A DNA stretch of 11,815 bases from Anaerolineaceae bacterium UBA700 (GTDB lineage: Bacteria; Chloroflexota; Anaerolineae; Anaerolineales; Anaerolineaceae), in assembly GCA_002298885.1 (NCBI GenBank), contig DBMK01000129.1:1-11815 (forward strand), read 5' to 3'. This document shows, piece by piece, positions 1 through 7,181 of this stretch (position 1 is its first letter; each line of letters opens with the position of its first letter). The notes below the pieces were generated by a model that did no database searches, was not told where the DNA came from, and saw only the letters and a program-made list of their open reading frames with translations. The translations under genes and the position numbers were made by a program.

Positions 1-4
1 TGCT

Positions 5-40
5 CCCCTCCCCTTCAGGGGAGGGGCAGGGGGAGGGGTC
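5..40. repeat. GC-rich inverted repeat, partial copy A
   Basis: Positions 5-13 (CCCCTCCCC) and 18-26 (GGGGAGGGG) form a perfect 9-bp stem with a TTCA loop. The right side continues with a second G-rich block to about 38. It begins right after the kinase stop codon. The G-rich arm resembles the arms of the elements at 2283-2356 and 11763-11815, so it looks like the right part of the same repeat family, cut by the window edge. There is no T-run after the stem on the minus strand, so a classical intrinsic terminator is not supported. Confidence 0.6.
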
Positions 41-43
41 ATC

Positions 44-1438
44 TTAAATCGGGAGAAAAATTGTGAGGCTCGTGCCCTGGCCGGGGCCGGCGCTGGCGGC
101 GCGGATGCGCCCACCGTGCAGCTCGACGATGGATTTGGCAATGGCCAGGCCCAGCCCGGTCTCCTCGCCTTGCTGCTGGCGCGCGTCGTCGCCGCGGTAA
201 AAGCGCTCGAAGATGTGCTGCAGCACGTCGGGGGCGATGCCGCTCCCGTTATCCTTCACCTCCAACACCACACCGCCGTCCTCCCGCCTCGCCGCCAGGG
301 CAATCTCGCCGCCCCCCTGGGGCGTGTAACGCAGGGCGTTGCTAACCAGGTTGCCCAGCACCTGCTCCATGCGCTCCGGGTCCACTTTGATCTCTGGCAG
401 GTCCGGCTCCACCTGCAGGCTCAGACTCACCTGCTGCTGCCCGGCCCGGTGCTGGAAGGCCTGCTGCAGGCGCTCCAGCAGCTCGCCCGGCTGCACCGGC
501 TGGCGGTTGATGGCCAGCTCGCCGGCGTCCGCCAGCGAGAGGGTGCGCAAGTCCTCCACCAGGCGCTGCAAGTGGCGCGACTCGTTGAACAACACCTCGT
601 AGCGCTCAGGTGTGGGCTTCAGCACGCCGTCGCGCAGGCCCTCCAGGTAGCCGGTGATCACGGTCAGCGGGGTGCGTAGGTCGTGAGCTATGTCGGCGGT
701 CATCTGGCGCCGCAACTGGTTGGAGTGTTCCAGGTCGGCGCTCATCTTGTTGAAGGCGGCGGTCAACTGGCCCAGCTCGTCTTTCGAGCGCACGGCTACG
801 TTCTGGCCGAGCTGGCCTTCGGCCATGGCGTGGGCAGCAGCCGTCAGGTCGCGCAGCGGGCGGGTGAACGTGCGTGCCAGGAAGATGCCCAGCAGCAGGG
901 CCAGCAGCCCGGCGCCCACGGCGGCGATCAGTAAAGCCTGGTTGGCGCTGGCCAGGTAGCGGTCGCCGCTCGGGTCCCGGTTAGGGGGGATGCCGGTATT
1001 GAGGATCGTCCCCACCGTCAGCCCGTTGACCACAACGGCCTCGCCCTGGCTGAGCTGGGAGGCCGGGACGACGCTGCCGACGCGGAACGGCCCTCCCCGC
1101 ACCACCACCACACCGCTCTGGTCCGCCAGCGCAAACGGCGGCACCGGGCCCTGGTTGCCGCCGCCGGGTTGGCCGCCATGCGGGCCGTTGGTATCCGGCC
1201 CAAAGGATTGCGGAACCAGCCCTTTCTCAATCAGCGCTTCATTAACTCCATCCCAGGAGCCGTTTTGCTGGTAGTACGCCGTGGCCGCCGCCAGCAAGTC
1301 GCTCTTGCTGCGGTCGAGCAGGAACTGGTTGAAGGCGGCCGGTGTCGTACCCCATATAATGGCCGCCACCAGCGCCACCCCCGCCAGGCTGACGGCCAGA
1401 AAGGTTAGGGTTAACTTAACCGTAATCGATTTCATCAT
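44..1438 (-). CDS. Membrane sensor histidine kinase (HAMP, HisKA, HATPase_c)
   Basis: This is the sensor kinase of a two-component system, expected to autophosphorylate on His and pass the phosphate to the regulator encoded just upstream. Numbering is from the ATG at 1438 (464 aa). A first membrane helix spans about 4-30. An extracytoplasmic region of about 135 residues follows, with a Gly/Pro/Asn-rich stretch near 80-103. A second helix spans about 166-190, then HAMP (about 188-240). The H box is DIAHDLRTP with His252. The N box has Asn363 and Asn367 in GNLVSNALRYTP. The G1 box is DNGSG (396-400), the F box FERF about 410, and the G2 box GLGLAI 428-433. All catalytic boxes are intact. An in-frame ATG three codons upstream (1447) sits directly against a GGGTGG block, so 1438, five bases after that block, is the better start. 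The gene starts 58 nt after the regulator stop, so the pair is probably co-transcribed. The signal sensed cannot be read; the region shows no PAS or Cache domain I recognise. Confidence 0.96.
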   Translation of the reverse strand: MMKSITVKLTLTFLAVSLAGVALVAAIIWGTTPAAFNQFLLDRSKSDLLAAATAYYQQNGSWDGVNEALIEKGLVPQSFGPDTNGPHGGQPGGGNQGPVPPFALADQSGVVVVRGGPFRVGSVVPASQLSQGEAVVVNGLTVGTILNTGIPPNRDPSGDRYLASANQALLIAAVGAGLLALLLGIFLARTFTRPLRDLTAAAHAMAEGQLGQNVAVRSKDELGQLTAAFNKMSADLEHSNQLRRQMTADIAHDLRTPLTVITGYLEGLRDGVLKPTPERYEVLFNESRHLQRLVEDLRTLSLADAGELAINRQPVQPGELLERLQQAFQHRAGQQQVSLSLQVEPDLPEIKVDPERMEQVLGNLVSNALRYTPQGGGEIALAARREDGGVVLEVKDNGSGIAPDVLQHIFERFYRGDDARQQQGEETGLGLAIAKSIVELHGGRIRAASAGPGQGTSLTIFLPI

Positions 1439-1496
1439 TCCATCCACCCGTTTAGCATAACCTCATTCCGCCTCTCCACTCTCTATTCTCTACTTC

Positions 1497-2180
1497 CTAC
1501 TCTGCCCTAAACCGATACCCCACCCCAAAGACCGTCTCGATGTACTGCGGGTTGCTCGGATCGGCCTCGACTTTGGTGCGCAGGTTGCGGATGTGTACGT
1601 CGATGGTGCGGGCCACGCCCTCGAAGCTGGTATCCTGCAGCGCTTCGAGCAGGTCCAGGCGGGAATAGACCCGGCCGGGGGTGTTCATCAGCAACGCCAG
1701 CAGGTCAAACTCGGTGGGGGTCAGGCTGACCTTGCGCCCGCCCACCCGCACTTCGCGGCTGCTGCGGTCCAGGGTGATCTCTCCCAGGCGCAGCACCTGG
1801 ATAGCTTCGGGTTCCCCGCCCGCCCGGCGCAGGACGGCGTTGATGCGGGCCACCAGCTCGCGCAGCCCGAACGGCTTGGTGACGTAATCGTCGGCGCCCA
1901 GCTCCAGCCCCAGCACCTTGTCCGATTCTTCCAGGCGGGCGGTCAGCAGGATCACCGGCGTATTTTTCTCCTTGCGGTAAGCCCGCAGGAACTCGAACCC
2001 GCCCATGTTCGGCATCATAATGTCCAACAGCACCAGGTCCGGTTTTTCGCGCCGGGCAACGTACAGCGCCTGCTGCCCGTCCTCGGCGGTCACCACCCTG
2101 AAGTTTTCCTCGGTGAGGTAATCTTTGACCATAGTGCGGATGTTGGCCTTGTCGTCGATGACCAGGATCGTCTTCGTCAA
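1497..2180 (-). CDS. OmpR/PhoB-family response regulator
   Basis: This is a DNA-binding response regulator, the likely partner of the adjacent kinase. Numbering from the TTG at 2180 gives 227 aa. The receiver domain (about 3-118) has the acidic pair Asp9-Asp10, phosphoacceptor Asp53 in LLDIMMP, switch Thr80 and Lys102 in the TKPF motif, so it should be phosphorylatable. A C-terminal winged helix (about 130-225) carries the family's LTPTEFDLL and TIDVHIRNLRTKVE stretches and ends in the usual GVGYRF. The open frame extends upstream to an ATG at 2237, but that adds 19 residues not usual in the family, has no good ribosome site, and overlaps a candidate -10 box. The TTG is preceded by a perfect GGAGGT four bases upstream. 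Factors of this family usually bind tandem sites about 11 bp apart; such repeats occur at 7172-7193 and 7305-7322. Target genes are inferred. Confidence 0.96.
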   Translation of the reverse strand: MTKTILVIDDKANIRTMVKDYLTEENFRVVTAEDGQQALYVARREKPDLVLLDIMMPNMGGFEFLRAYRKEKNTPVILLTARLEESDKVLGLELGADDYVTKPFGLRELVARINAVLRRAGGEPEAIQVLRLGEITLDRSSREVRVGGRKVSLTPTEFDLLALLMNTPGRVYSRLDLLEALQDTSFEGVARTIDVHIRNLRTKVEADPSNPQYIETVFGVGYRFRAE

Positions 2181-2184
2181 AGCG

Positions 2185-2190
2185 ACCTCC
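2185..2190 (-). promoter_or_regulatory. Ribosome binding site that fixes the TTG start
   Basis: On the minus strand GGAGGT is followed after four bases (CGCT) by TTG, then ACG AAG ACG. This makes the regulator begin M-T-K-T-I-L-V-I-D-D, the expected receiver N-terminus. Confidence 0.8.
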
Positions 2191-2237
2191 GTGTGAAAAT
2201 TGCCCATAACCGGCAAATTAATAAGACTTTTTTTCAT

Positions 2238-2246
2238 TTTATATCA
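2238..2246 (-). promoter_or_regulatory. Candidate extended -10 promoter for the two-component pair
   Basis: The minus strand reads TGA then TATAAA, an extended -10 (TGnTATAAT with one mismatch). No convincing -35 lies 17 nt upstream, as is typical for extended -10 promoters. The start would be near 2231, about 50 nt before the TTG codon. It also places the rejected ATG at 2237 inside the promoter. Confidence 0.4.
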
Positions 2247-2282
2247 CAACTCCAAATGCCGGAGGTTTTGGTCGTTTTTTTT

Positions 2283-2356
2283 ACCTCACCCCCGGCCCCT
2301 CTCCATCCCATGGATCGCGGAGCACGCCTGTGGCGGAGGGGGCCGGGGGGTGAGGT
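2283..2356. repeat. GC-rich inverted repeat, complete copy B
   Basis: The left arm ACCTCACCCCCGGCCCC (2283-2299) is the reverse complement of the right arm (2338-2356) apart from one extra G in each G-run. The interior includes CCATGG and is less symmetric. It lies between the lipoprotein stop (2399) and the regulator promoter. On the plus strand it is preceded by eight Ts (2275-2282). On the minus strand that appears as an A-run after the element, so intrinsic termination of the exporter operon is not supported by a U-tract. It looks like a mobile palindromic repeat of the REP or MITE kind. Confidence 0.7.
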
Positions 2357-2398
2357 CTTCACGCGGCGGGCAGTGCTTATTGTAGCCATAATCGCATA

Positions 2399-3385
2399 TT
2401 AAAACTGGAAGCTATACCAGGGGTTGACCGCGTACCCCTTCCATTTGCGAATCTCGACCCAGGTGGGATAGCTGGCGTACAGGCCCTTGACCACGATCGT
2501 CTCGTCGAAGGCGGTGCGCAGCCCGGAGACGACGATAGTGGTGCTTTTTTCAGCCTCCACCTCCTGGTCTCCGAAGTGGAACAAGGCCAGGCTGTCGTAA
2601 GGCTGGACAAAGTACATCACGTCGCTGGTCTGGTTCTGCATCATAAAGTGCAGCTCGATCCGATCGCTGTAGCGCACCAACTGGGTGGGCTTCACCGTGA
2701 TGTGGTAGGCGGTCTGTGACTGTACGTCCAGGGTTTTGGTATCGATCAGGTTATTCCAGTTGTACAGCCAGGCGCCGTTCTCCAGTTTGAACGGCCACAG
2801 CTCGTCCTTCAGCCCGCTGTCCTGGGAGGCAGCCGGGGTTGCTGTTGCAGCCGTGACAGTCGCGGTGGCGGAGGTATTGGCCTGCCGGTAGGTAACGTGC
2901 ACCAGTATCAGCCCATCGCTGAAGACCTGGCTGCCCACGACCTTCAGGTCGGACCAGGCCGTGCCCGCCTTGCTCAGGGCCAGCAGGTTGCTGGCCGCGT
3001 CCGAGCGGGTCAACTGGGCGTAGGAGAGGCTGTAAATGGAGACCAGCCTGGAGGCGCTGCTGAAATCTTTGCTCACCAGGGCGGCAAAGTAGGCCTGGGC
3101 CGCGCTTTCAGCGCCTGCGGTCATCGGCGTGGCGGTTGCCGTGGCCGTAGCCGTCGGGCGGGCGGTGGCCGTCGCCGTGGCGGTAGCCGTTGCGGCAGCC
3201 TGGCGCGGGCTAAAACCAGCCGGCGGAGTGCCCTGCGGGCCCTGGACGAAGGCGCCGCTGGCCGCGCTGGATGAACCGGCAATACTGGCTACACTCGCTC
3301 CGCTCGCCGTCGAGGATGCCTGGCAGCCCGATAACACCATTGCGAAGATCACTAAGATCGAACAAAACCCAAATTTCTTATTCAT
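2399..3385 (-). CDS. Secreted lipoprotein with Ala-Thr linker and two globular domains
   Basis: A 328-aa protein, probably lipid-anchored on the outer face of the cytoplasmic membrane. The N-terminus has Lys3-Lys4, a hydrophobic stretch and the lipobox Leu18-Ser19-Gly20-Cys21. After a Ser/Ala/Gly-rich stretch, residues 63-87 are an almost pure Ala-Thr alternation ending in Pro, like the flexible linkers of many Chloroflexota surface proteins. Residues about 92-170 (ESAAQAYFAALVSKDFSSAS onward) look like an NTF2/SnoaL-type alpha-beta fold. A second Ala-Thr stretch (171-187) leads to the C-terminal part (about 190-328), likely a beta-sandwich. The start is supported by AGGA at 3396-3399. It begins 64 nt after the permease stop and probably belongs to the exporter operon. 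A role as surface accessory, substrate receptor or stress sensor is guesswork; the exact family is not recognised. Confidence 0.88.
   Translation of the reverse strand: MNKKFGFCSILVIFAMVLSGCQASSTASGASVASIAGSSSAASGAFVQGPQGTPPAGFSPRQAAATATATATATARPTATATATATPMTAGAESAAQAYFAALVSKDFSSASRLVSIYSLSYAQLTRSDAASNLLALSKAGTAWSDLKVVGSQVFSDGLILVHVTYRQANTSATATVTAATATPAASQDSGLKDELWPFKLENGAWLYNWNNLIDTKTLDVQSQTAYHITVKPTQLVRYSDRIELHFMMQNQTSDVMYFVQPYDSLALFHFGDQEVEAEKSTTIVVSGLRTAFDETIVVKGLYASYPTWVEIRKWKGYAVNPWYSFQF
3125..3196 (-). repeat. 6-bp-period coding repeat (Ala-Thr linker)
   Basis: About twelve imperfect copies of a hexamer of the type GCN-ACN on the coding strand, interrupted once by Arg-Pro. It encodes residues 64-87 of the lipoprotein. 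The low-complexity array should vary in length between strains. Confidence 0.85.
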
Positions 3386-3449
3386 GGCTCACTCTTCCTG
3401 GGGCGGGCCGGTGCGGCGTTGTGCGCCACCAGAAACCTGCCCCGAATTA

Positions 3450-4679
3450 TTATTCAAACCTCAACGCTTCCACCGGCATCAACCGGGCGGCACGATTGGC
3501 AGGGTACAGGCCGAAAACCAGCCCGACCACCATGGAGAAGACCGTCGCCAGGACGACCGAATCCAGCCCGATCTGCGGGTTGATGGTCGTGCTGCTGGCG
3601 GTTGCAATCGCCTGTACTGCCGATGTAATCCCCCAGGCCACCATCACGCCGATCAAACCGCCAGCCAGACCGAGCAGGATCGATTCGGTCAGGAACTGGA
3701 ACAGGATATCCCGCCGGCGAGCGCCCAGCGCCTTGCGCAGGCCGATTTCTTTGGTGCGCTCGGTCACTGAGACCAGCATGATATTCATGATCCCGATCCC
3801 GCCCACCAGCAGCGAGATGCCGGCAATGCCGCCCAGGAAAATGGTCAGGATGCCGGTGATGCTCGTGGCTGTGCTGAGAATGTCCGCCTGGGTACGCACC
3901 GTAAAGTCGTTCACGCCCACCTTGGTGCCGTGGCGCAGGCTGAGGGTCTGGGTGATCTGGTTCACGGCGTCGTTCACCGTGCTGGACGAGGTAGCCTGCA
4001 CCTGGATCGAGTCGACGCTGCCGGCCGTAAAGCGGTGCATCAGGCGGGTCTGGGCAGTGGTGATCGGGATCAGTACGATGTCGTCCGAGCTGCTCGAGCT
4101 GGAGCCGCCCTTGGCCTTGAGCACGCCCACGATGTGGAACTGCTGCCCGTCGATCTTGATCACCTGGCCCACCAGGTTGGTGGTGCGGCTGAAGAGGGTC
4201 TTGGCGGTATCTGCCCCAATGACCGCCACCGACTGCCTGCCGTTGACCTGGGCATCGGTGATGAACGTGCCTTCAGACAGGGTAGCATTGCGCACCGTCT
4301 GGTAAGCCGCGGTCACCCCGGTGACCGAGGTCGACGTCGACTGGCTGCCGTAGGTGACGTCGAATCGTCCCGACATGATGGGGGCCACGCCCGCCACCGC
4401 AGGCGATTTTGCCAGGGCTGCTGCATCATCCAGGGTGAGCGGTTTAGGGTTACGCACCGTGCTGGTAGACCCCGGCGCTGAGCCAGCCGAGACAAAGATC
4501 AGGTTGGTGCCGATGCCCTCGATCGAGCTGGTCACCGAGGAAGTGGCCCCGCGCCCGATCGCCAGCATGGCGATGACCGCGCCTACCCCGATCACGATTC
4601 CCAGGATGGTGAGGCCTGAGCGTAGTTTGCTGGCAGCAAGGCTTTTAATGGCCTCGCGGATCGATAAAAAAATGCTCAT
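3450..4679 (-). CDS. MacB/FtsX-type ABC transporter permease
   Basis: Permease of a type VII (mechanotransmission) ABC exporter, 409 aa. TM1 spans about 21-43 (LRSGLTILGIVIGVGAVIAML). A large extracytoplasmic MacB-type domain follows (about 45-265), with the short poly-Ser stretch at 193-198 before DDIVLIPITTAQ. The FtsX domain holds three more helices: about 276-303, 330-356 and 374-392. The family hallmark GGIGIMNIMLVSVTERTKEIGLRKALGA occupies about 293-320; its VTERTKEIGLRKALGA end is the coupling element facing the ATPase. The C-terminus PANRAARLMPVEALRFE is typical. Length and four-helix layout fit stand-alone MacB-like permeases such as B. subtilis YknZ rather than the fused E. coli MacB. 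Its ATG overlaps the ATPase stop (ATGA) and has GGAGG seven bases upstream, so the two are translationally coupled. Substrate unknown; relatives export peptides, toxins or lipoproteins. Confidence 0.96.
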   Translation of the reverse strand: MSIFLSIREAIKSLAASKLRSGLTILGIVIGVGAVIAMLAIGRGATSSVTSSIEGIGTNLIFVSAGSAPGSTSTVRNPKPLTLDDAAALAKSPAVAGVAPIMSGRFDVTYGSQSTSTSVTGVTAAYQTVRNATLSEGTFITDAQVNGRQSVAVIGADTAKTLFSRTTNLVGQVIKIDGQQFHIVGVLKAKGGSSSSSSDDIVLIPITTAQTRLMHRFTAGSVDSIQVQATSSSTVNDAVNQITQTLSLRHGTKVGVNDFTVRTQADILSTATSITGILTIFLGGIAGISLLVGGIGIMNIMLVSVTERTKEIGLRKALGARRRDILFQFLTESILLGLAGGLIGVMVAWGITSAVQAIATASSTTINPQIGLDSVVLATVFSMVVGLVFGLYPANRAARLMPVEALRFE

Positions 4680-5359
4680 GATACTTCCTCCACCTGGCCG
4701 TCGCGTAAATGAATGACCCGCTGGGTCAGGGCAGCAATATTAGGATCATGGGTAACGAATATCAGGGTGGTGCCGCGTTCCTTGTTCAGGTTCAACAACA
4801 GATCCATGACCTCGTGGCCCGATTTCGAGTCCAGGGCGCCGGTCGGCTCATCGGCCAGGATAATGGCCGGGTCATTGACCAGGGCGCGGGCGATGGCCAC
4901 ACGCTGCTGCTGGCCGCCGGACAGCTCGTTGGGTCGGTGGTAAATCCGGTCGCCCAGGCCCACCGCCTCCAGGGCGGCCTTGGCCAGGCCCTTGGCCTGG
5001 CCATTGTACCTGCCAGCATAATGCAGCGGGAGCTCAACGTTATCCAGGGCCGAAGCCAGTTGGAGCAGGTTAAAGTTCTGAAAAACGAAGCCTACCTTGC
5101 GGTTGCGGATGGCCGAGAGCCGGTCATCGCTCAGGCCCGATACATCCTCGCCGTCCAGAACGTACTCGCCGCTGGTAGGGCGGTCCAGGCAGCCCAAAAT
5201 GTTCATCATGGTCGATTTACCCGAGCCGGAAGGCCCCATGATCGCCACAACTTCAGAGGAGGCAATCCGCACCGAGGCGCCGCGCAGGGCCTGCACTTCC
5301 ATTTTTCCCATCTGGTACACCTTGGTCAGATCGTGCGCTTCGACAACCCACTGGTTCAT
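4676..5359 (-). CDS. MacB/LolD-type ABC transporter ATP-binding protein
   Basis: Cytoplasmic ATPase that drives the permease encoded by the overlapping next gene, 227 aa, the usual length. Walker A is GPSGSGKST (42-50), the Q-loop glutamine is Gln94, the signature LSGGQ is at 146-150, Walker B runs IILADE with Asp170 and Glu171, and the switch histidine is His204 in VTHD. The stretches MNILGCLDRPTSGEY and ADEPTGALDSKSG are diagnostic of the LolD/MacB/FtsE subgroup. Every catalytic motif is intact. The ATG follows GGAGGG by eight bases; that ribosome site lies directly after the adaptor stop, leaving a 14-nt gap, so both come from one transcript. Confidence 0.97.
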   Translation of the reverse strand: MNQWVVEAHDLTKVYQMGKMEVQALRGASVRIASSEVVAIMGPSGSGKSTMMNILGCLDRPTSGEYVLDGEDVSGLSDDRLSAIRNRKVGFVFQNFNLLQLASALDNVELPLHYAGRYNGQAKGLAKAALEAVGLGDRIYHRPNELSGGQQQRVAIARALVNDPAIILADEPTGALDSKSGHEVMDLLLNLNKERGTTLIFVTHDPNIAALTQRVIHLRDGQVEEVS

Positions 5360-5373
5360 GGCTGCTGCCCTCC

Positions 5374-6969
5374 CTAGTTCCCGCCGCTGCTGGAAGAACC
5401 ACTGCTGCCGCTCGGGCCGCCGCTGGGCGGGTTGCCTCTAAAACCAGCATCGCTCGGCGGGCCGCCGCTGGGGCCGCCTCCGGTCACTCCGCCGCCGCCG
5501 AACAGCCCGCCGAACAGCCCGCCCAGGAAGCCGCTGGAGCTGGACTGGGTGGTCGATGTGCTGGAGATGCTGGTGGGGTTGAGGATGATCAGGTCGCCTT
5601 CCTTCAGGTTGCCGCTGGCCACCTGGCTGGTGGTATCCCCCACCGTCCCCAGGGTTACGGCGATGGCCACGGGCGTGCTGTTTTGCAGCACGTACACCAC
5701 GCGCTCGTTATTCAGCGTGGTCAGGGCCTGGTTGGGCACCACCAGAACGCCGGTCAATTGTTCGACCGTAATGTCGACCGATGCGCTCATGCCTGCTTTG
5801 ATATTCGAGTCCGGATTATCGATAGCTACCGTCACGCTGTAGTTGACCGCGCCGCTGCTCGATGTGCCCGTGGAGGCGATTGTTGTCACTGTGCCGGTGT
5901 AGGTCTTGCCGCTGATGGCGTCGAACGTGATCGTGGCTGGATTGCCGGCCTTGACGCTGGTGATATCCACCTCGGAGACCTGTACGTCGATCAAATACTG
6001 GGACACGTCCTGGATGCGGAAGGCATTGGTGCTGGCGGAGACCAGGCTGCCGGTCTGGGCGTACACGTCGGTGACCGTGCCGCTAAAGGGCGCCGTCACC
6101 TGGGCCTGGTTGACGATGGCCTGGGCGGCTGCCACCTTGGCCTGGGCCGCAGCAACCGTATCCGGGTTGGGACCATCTTTGACCAGGTCCCAGGCCTGCT
6201 TGGCTGCCAGGTAATTGGCCTTGGCCTGGTCGAGGGCCGCGTTCACCTCCCGCACGTCGCGCAGGTTGGGCAAATCTTCCAGGTACGATACCTGGTACTC
6301 GGCCGAAGTCACGGCCTGCCGGGCGTTGGCAAGCTGGGTCAGCGCGTTGGCATACCTGAGGTTATAGTCAGAGGCGTTCGTATTGGAATGCGTGGTTTTG
6401 TTGTAATTGTCCTCGGCCTTTTTCAGGTTCTCCTGGGCCGTGATCAGGCTGGCCTTGGCCAGGTCGATGCTGTCCTGGCTGGCGCGCTGGAATTCCATCG
6501 AGGTGCTATCATCCTGGGCCGATTTCAGGGCGATTTCTGCCGCCACCAGGGCTGCCTCGGCATCGGCCCGGGTCTTGGTGTTATCCAGGATCGTCTCCAG
6601 GTCCTTTTTAGCGGTGGACAGGTCCACCTGGGCATTGATCACGCTCACCGGCAGCGTGGATGAGTCCAGCGTCGCCAGCACCATCCCCGCGGCGACCGAG
6701 TCGCCCTGCTTTACGCTGACCGTTCCCACATTTCCCGATGTCTGCCACTGCACGACCGTGGTCTGCTTGGGGCGCACGTTGCCGGTGCCGCTCACGGTGG
6801 TGGTCATGTCGCTGGTAGCGGCGGCCTGGGTCTGGTAGCTCTGGGTAGTGCTTTGAGCCGAGGCCGTGATGACCCGCGGCAGGATAAACAGGCCGCCTGC
6901 TCCCAGCACCACCAACACGATCAGGACGGTAATCAAGATCTTGACGCCTTTTTTCAAACCTTTTTTCAT
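5374..6969 (-). CDS. HlyD/MacA-type membrane fusion (adaptor) protein of the ABC exporter
   Basis: A 531-aa membrane-anchored adaptor that probably caps the permease on the outer side of the membrane. Lys-rich residues 1-10 precede one TM helix (about 11-33). The lipoyl/barrel-sandwich halves are at about 58-105 (GTVSVKQGDSVAAGMVLATLD) and 288-321 (AQVTAPFSGTVTDVYAQTGS). Between them a long coiled-coil hairpin (about 110-285) is rich in Ala, Gln, Lys and Glu. A beta-barrel (about 322-405) and membrane-proximal domain (about 406-466, VLVVPNQALTTLNNERVVYVLQ) follow. Residues 467-531 form an extra tail: Ser/Thr-rich, then FLGGLFGGLFGGGG, then Gly/Pro/Ser-rich to the end, not usual for MacA. No TolC-like gene is nearby, so the assembly may resemble Gram-positive YknXYZ. 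AGGAGAG lies six bases before the ATG. It is the first gene of the leftward operon. Confidence 0.94.
   Translation of the reverse strand: MKKGLKKGVKILITVLIVLVVLGAGGLFILPRVITASAQSTTQSYQTQAAATSDMTTTVSGTGNVRPKQTTVVQWQTSGNVGTVSVKQGDSVAAGMVLATLDSSTLPVSVINAQVDLSTAKKDLETILDNTKTRADAEAALVAAEIALKSAQDDSTSMEFQRASQDSIDLAKASLITAQENLKKAEDNYNKTTHSNTNASDYNLRYANALTQLANARQAVTSAEYQVSYLEDLPNLRDVREVNAALDQAKANYLAAKQAWDLVKDGPNPDTVAAAQAKVAAAQAIVNQAQVTAPFSGTVTDVYAQTGSLVSASTNAFRIQDVSQYLIDVQVSEVDITSVKAGNPATITFDAISGKTYTGTVTTIASTGTSSSGAVNYSVTVAIDNPDSNIKAGMSASVDITVEQLTGVLVVPNQALTTLNNERVVYVLQNSTPVAIAVTLGTVGDTTSQVASGNLKEGDLIILNPTSISSTSTTQSSSSGFLGGLFGGLFGGGGVTGGGPSGGPPSDAGFRGNPPSGGPSGSSGSSSSGGN
5500..5523 (-). repeat. Perfect 12-bp tandem duplication in the adaptor tail
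   Basis: The plus-strand unit GAACAGCCCGCC occurs twice head to tail (5500-5511, 5512-5523). It encodes the repeated Gly-Gly-Leu-Phe unit at residues about 483-490. This points to recent slippage growth of the tail. Confidence 0.85.
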
Positions 6970-7015
6970 CTCATTCTCTCCTCGATCCGGACTTTTGGGG
7001 GCTTTCCGGTTTTCT

Positions 7016-7134
7016 GGGGCTGTCTGAAAAGTACGGGCACAGGGGATTCATCAACAACAAAGGCACCGGCAGAATCCCCCGTGCCCCTACGGGTGATGTG
7101 GCTGCGTGGAAAATCTTGGTTTTTAGACTGCCCT
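7016..7134. mobile_element. MITE-like nested inverted repeat
   Basis: Outer ends GGGGCTGTCTGAAAA (7016-7030) and the complement of 7120-7134 match at about 12 of 14 aligned positions and resemble transposon terminal repeats. Inside, GTACGGGCACAGGGGATTC (7031-7049) pairs with GAATCCCCCGTGCCCCTAC (7072-7090) at 17 of 19 positions around a 22-nt centre. The element is 119 bp and has no coding capacity. No clear target duplication is visible. It may be a non-autonomous insertion or a decayed remnant; the source transposase is unknown. Confidence 0.55.
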
Positions 7135-7163
7135 AAAAAAACCCTTTGTTTCATGCGATGAAT

Positions 7164-7181
7164 TTAACAAAAAGTTGTTAA
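7164..7181. promoter_or_regulatory. Inverted repeat TTAACAA-N4-TTGTTAA
   Basis: Perfect 7-bp arms (7164-7170 and 7175-7181) with a 4-nt spacer AAAG. The right arm overlaps the first copy of the direct repeat at 7172-7193. It could be an operator of its own or a by-product of that repeat. Confidence 0.45.

Noticed and set aside
1409..1421. Palindrome GGTTAACTTAACC as an operator
   Set aside because: It lies inside the kinase coding region in the first membrane helix (Leu-Thr-Leu-Thr codons) and not at a promoter; chance is likelier.
2181..2237. Upstream ATG start for the response regulator
   Set aside because: It adds 19 residues before the receiver domain, lacks a ribosome site and overlaps the candidate -10 box. 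The TTG at 2180 has a perfect GGAGGT.
2283..2356. Intrinsic terminator for the exporter operon
   Set aside because: The stem is strong, but on the minus strand it is followed by an A-run, not a T-run, so termination by this mechanism is not supported.
3125..3196. Regular 6-bp repeats as a CRISPR-like or intergenic array
   Set aside because: They lie in frame within the lipoprotein and encode the Ala-Thr linker; there are no spacers.
3386..3449. Terminator or separate promoter between permease and lipoprotein
   Set aside because: Only a weak bulged stem around 3410-3430 and no convincing -10 or -35 boxes were found; read-through is the simpler view.
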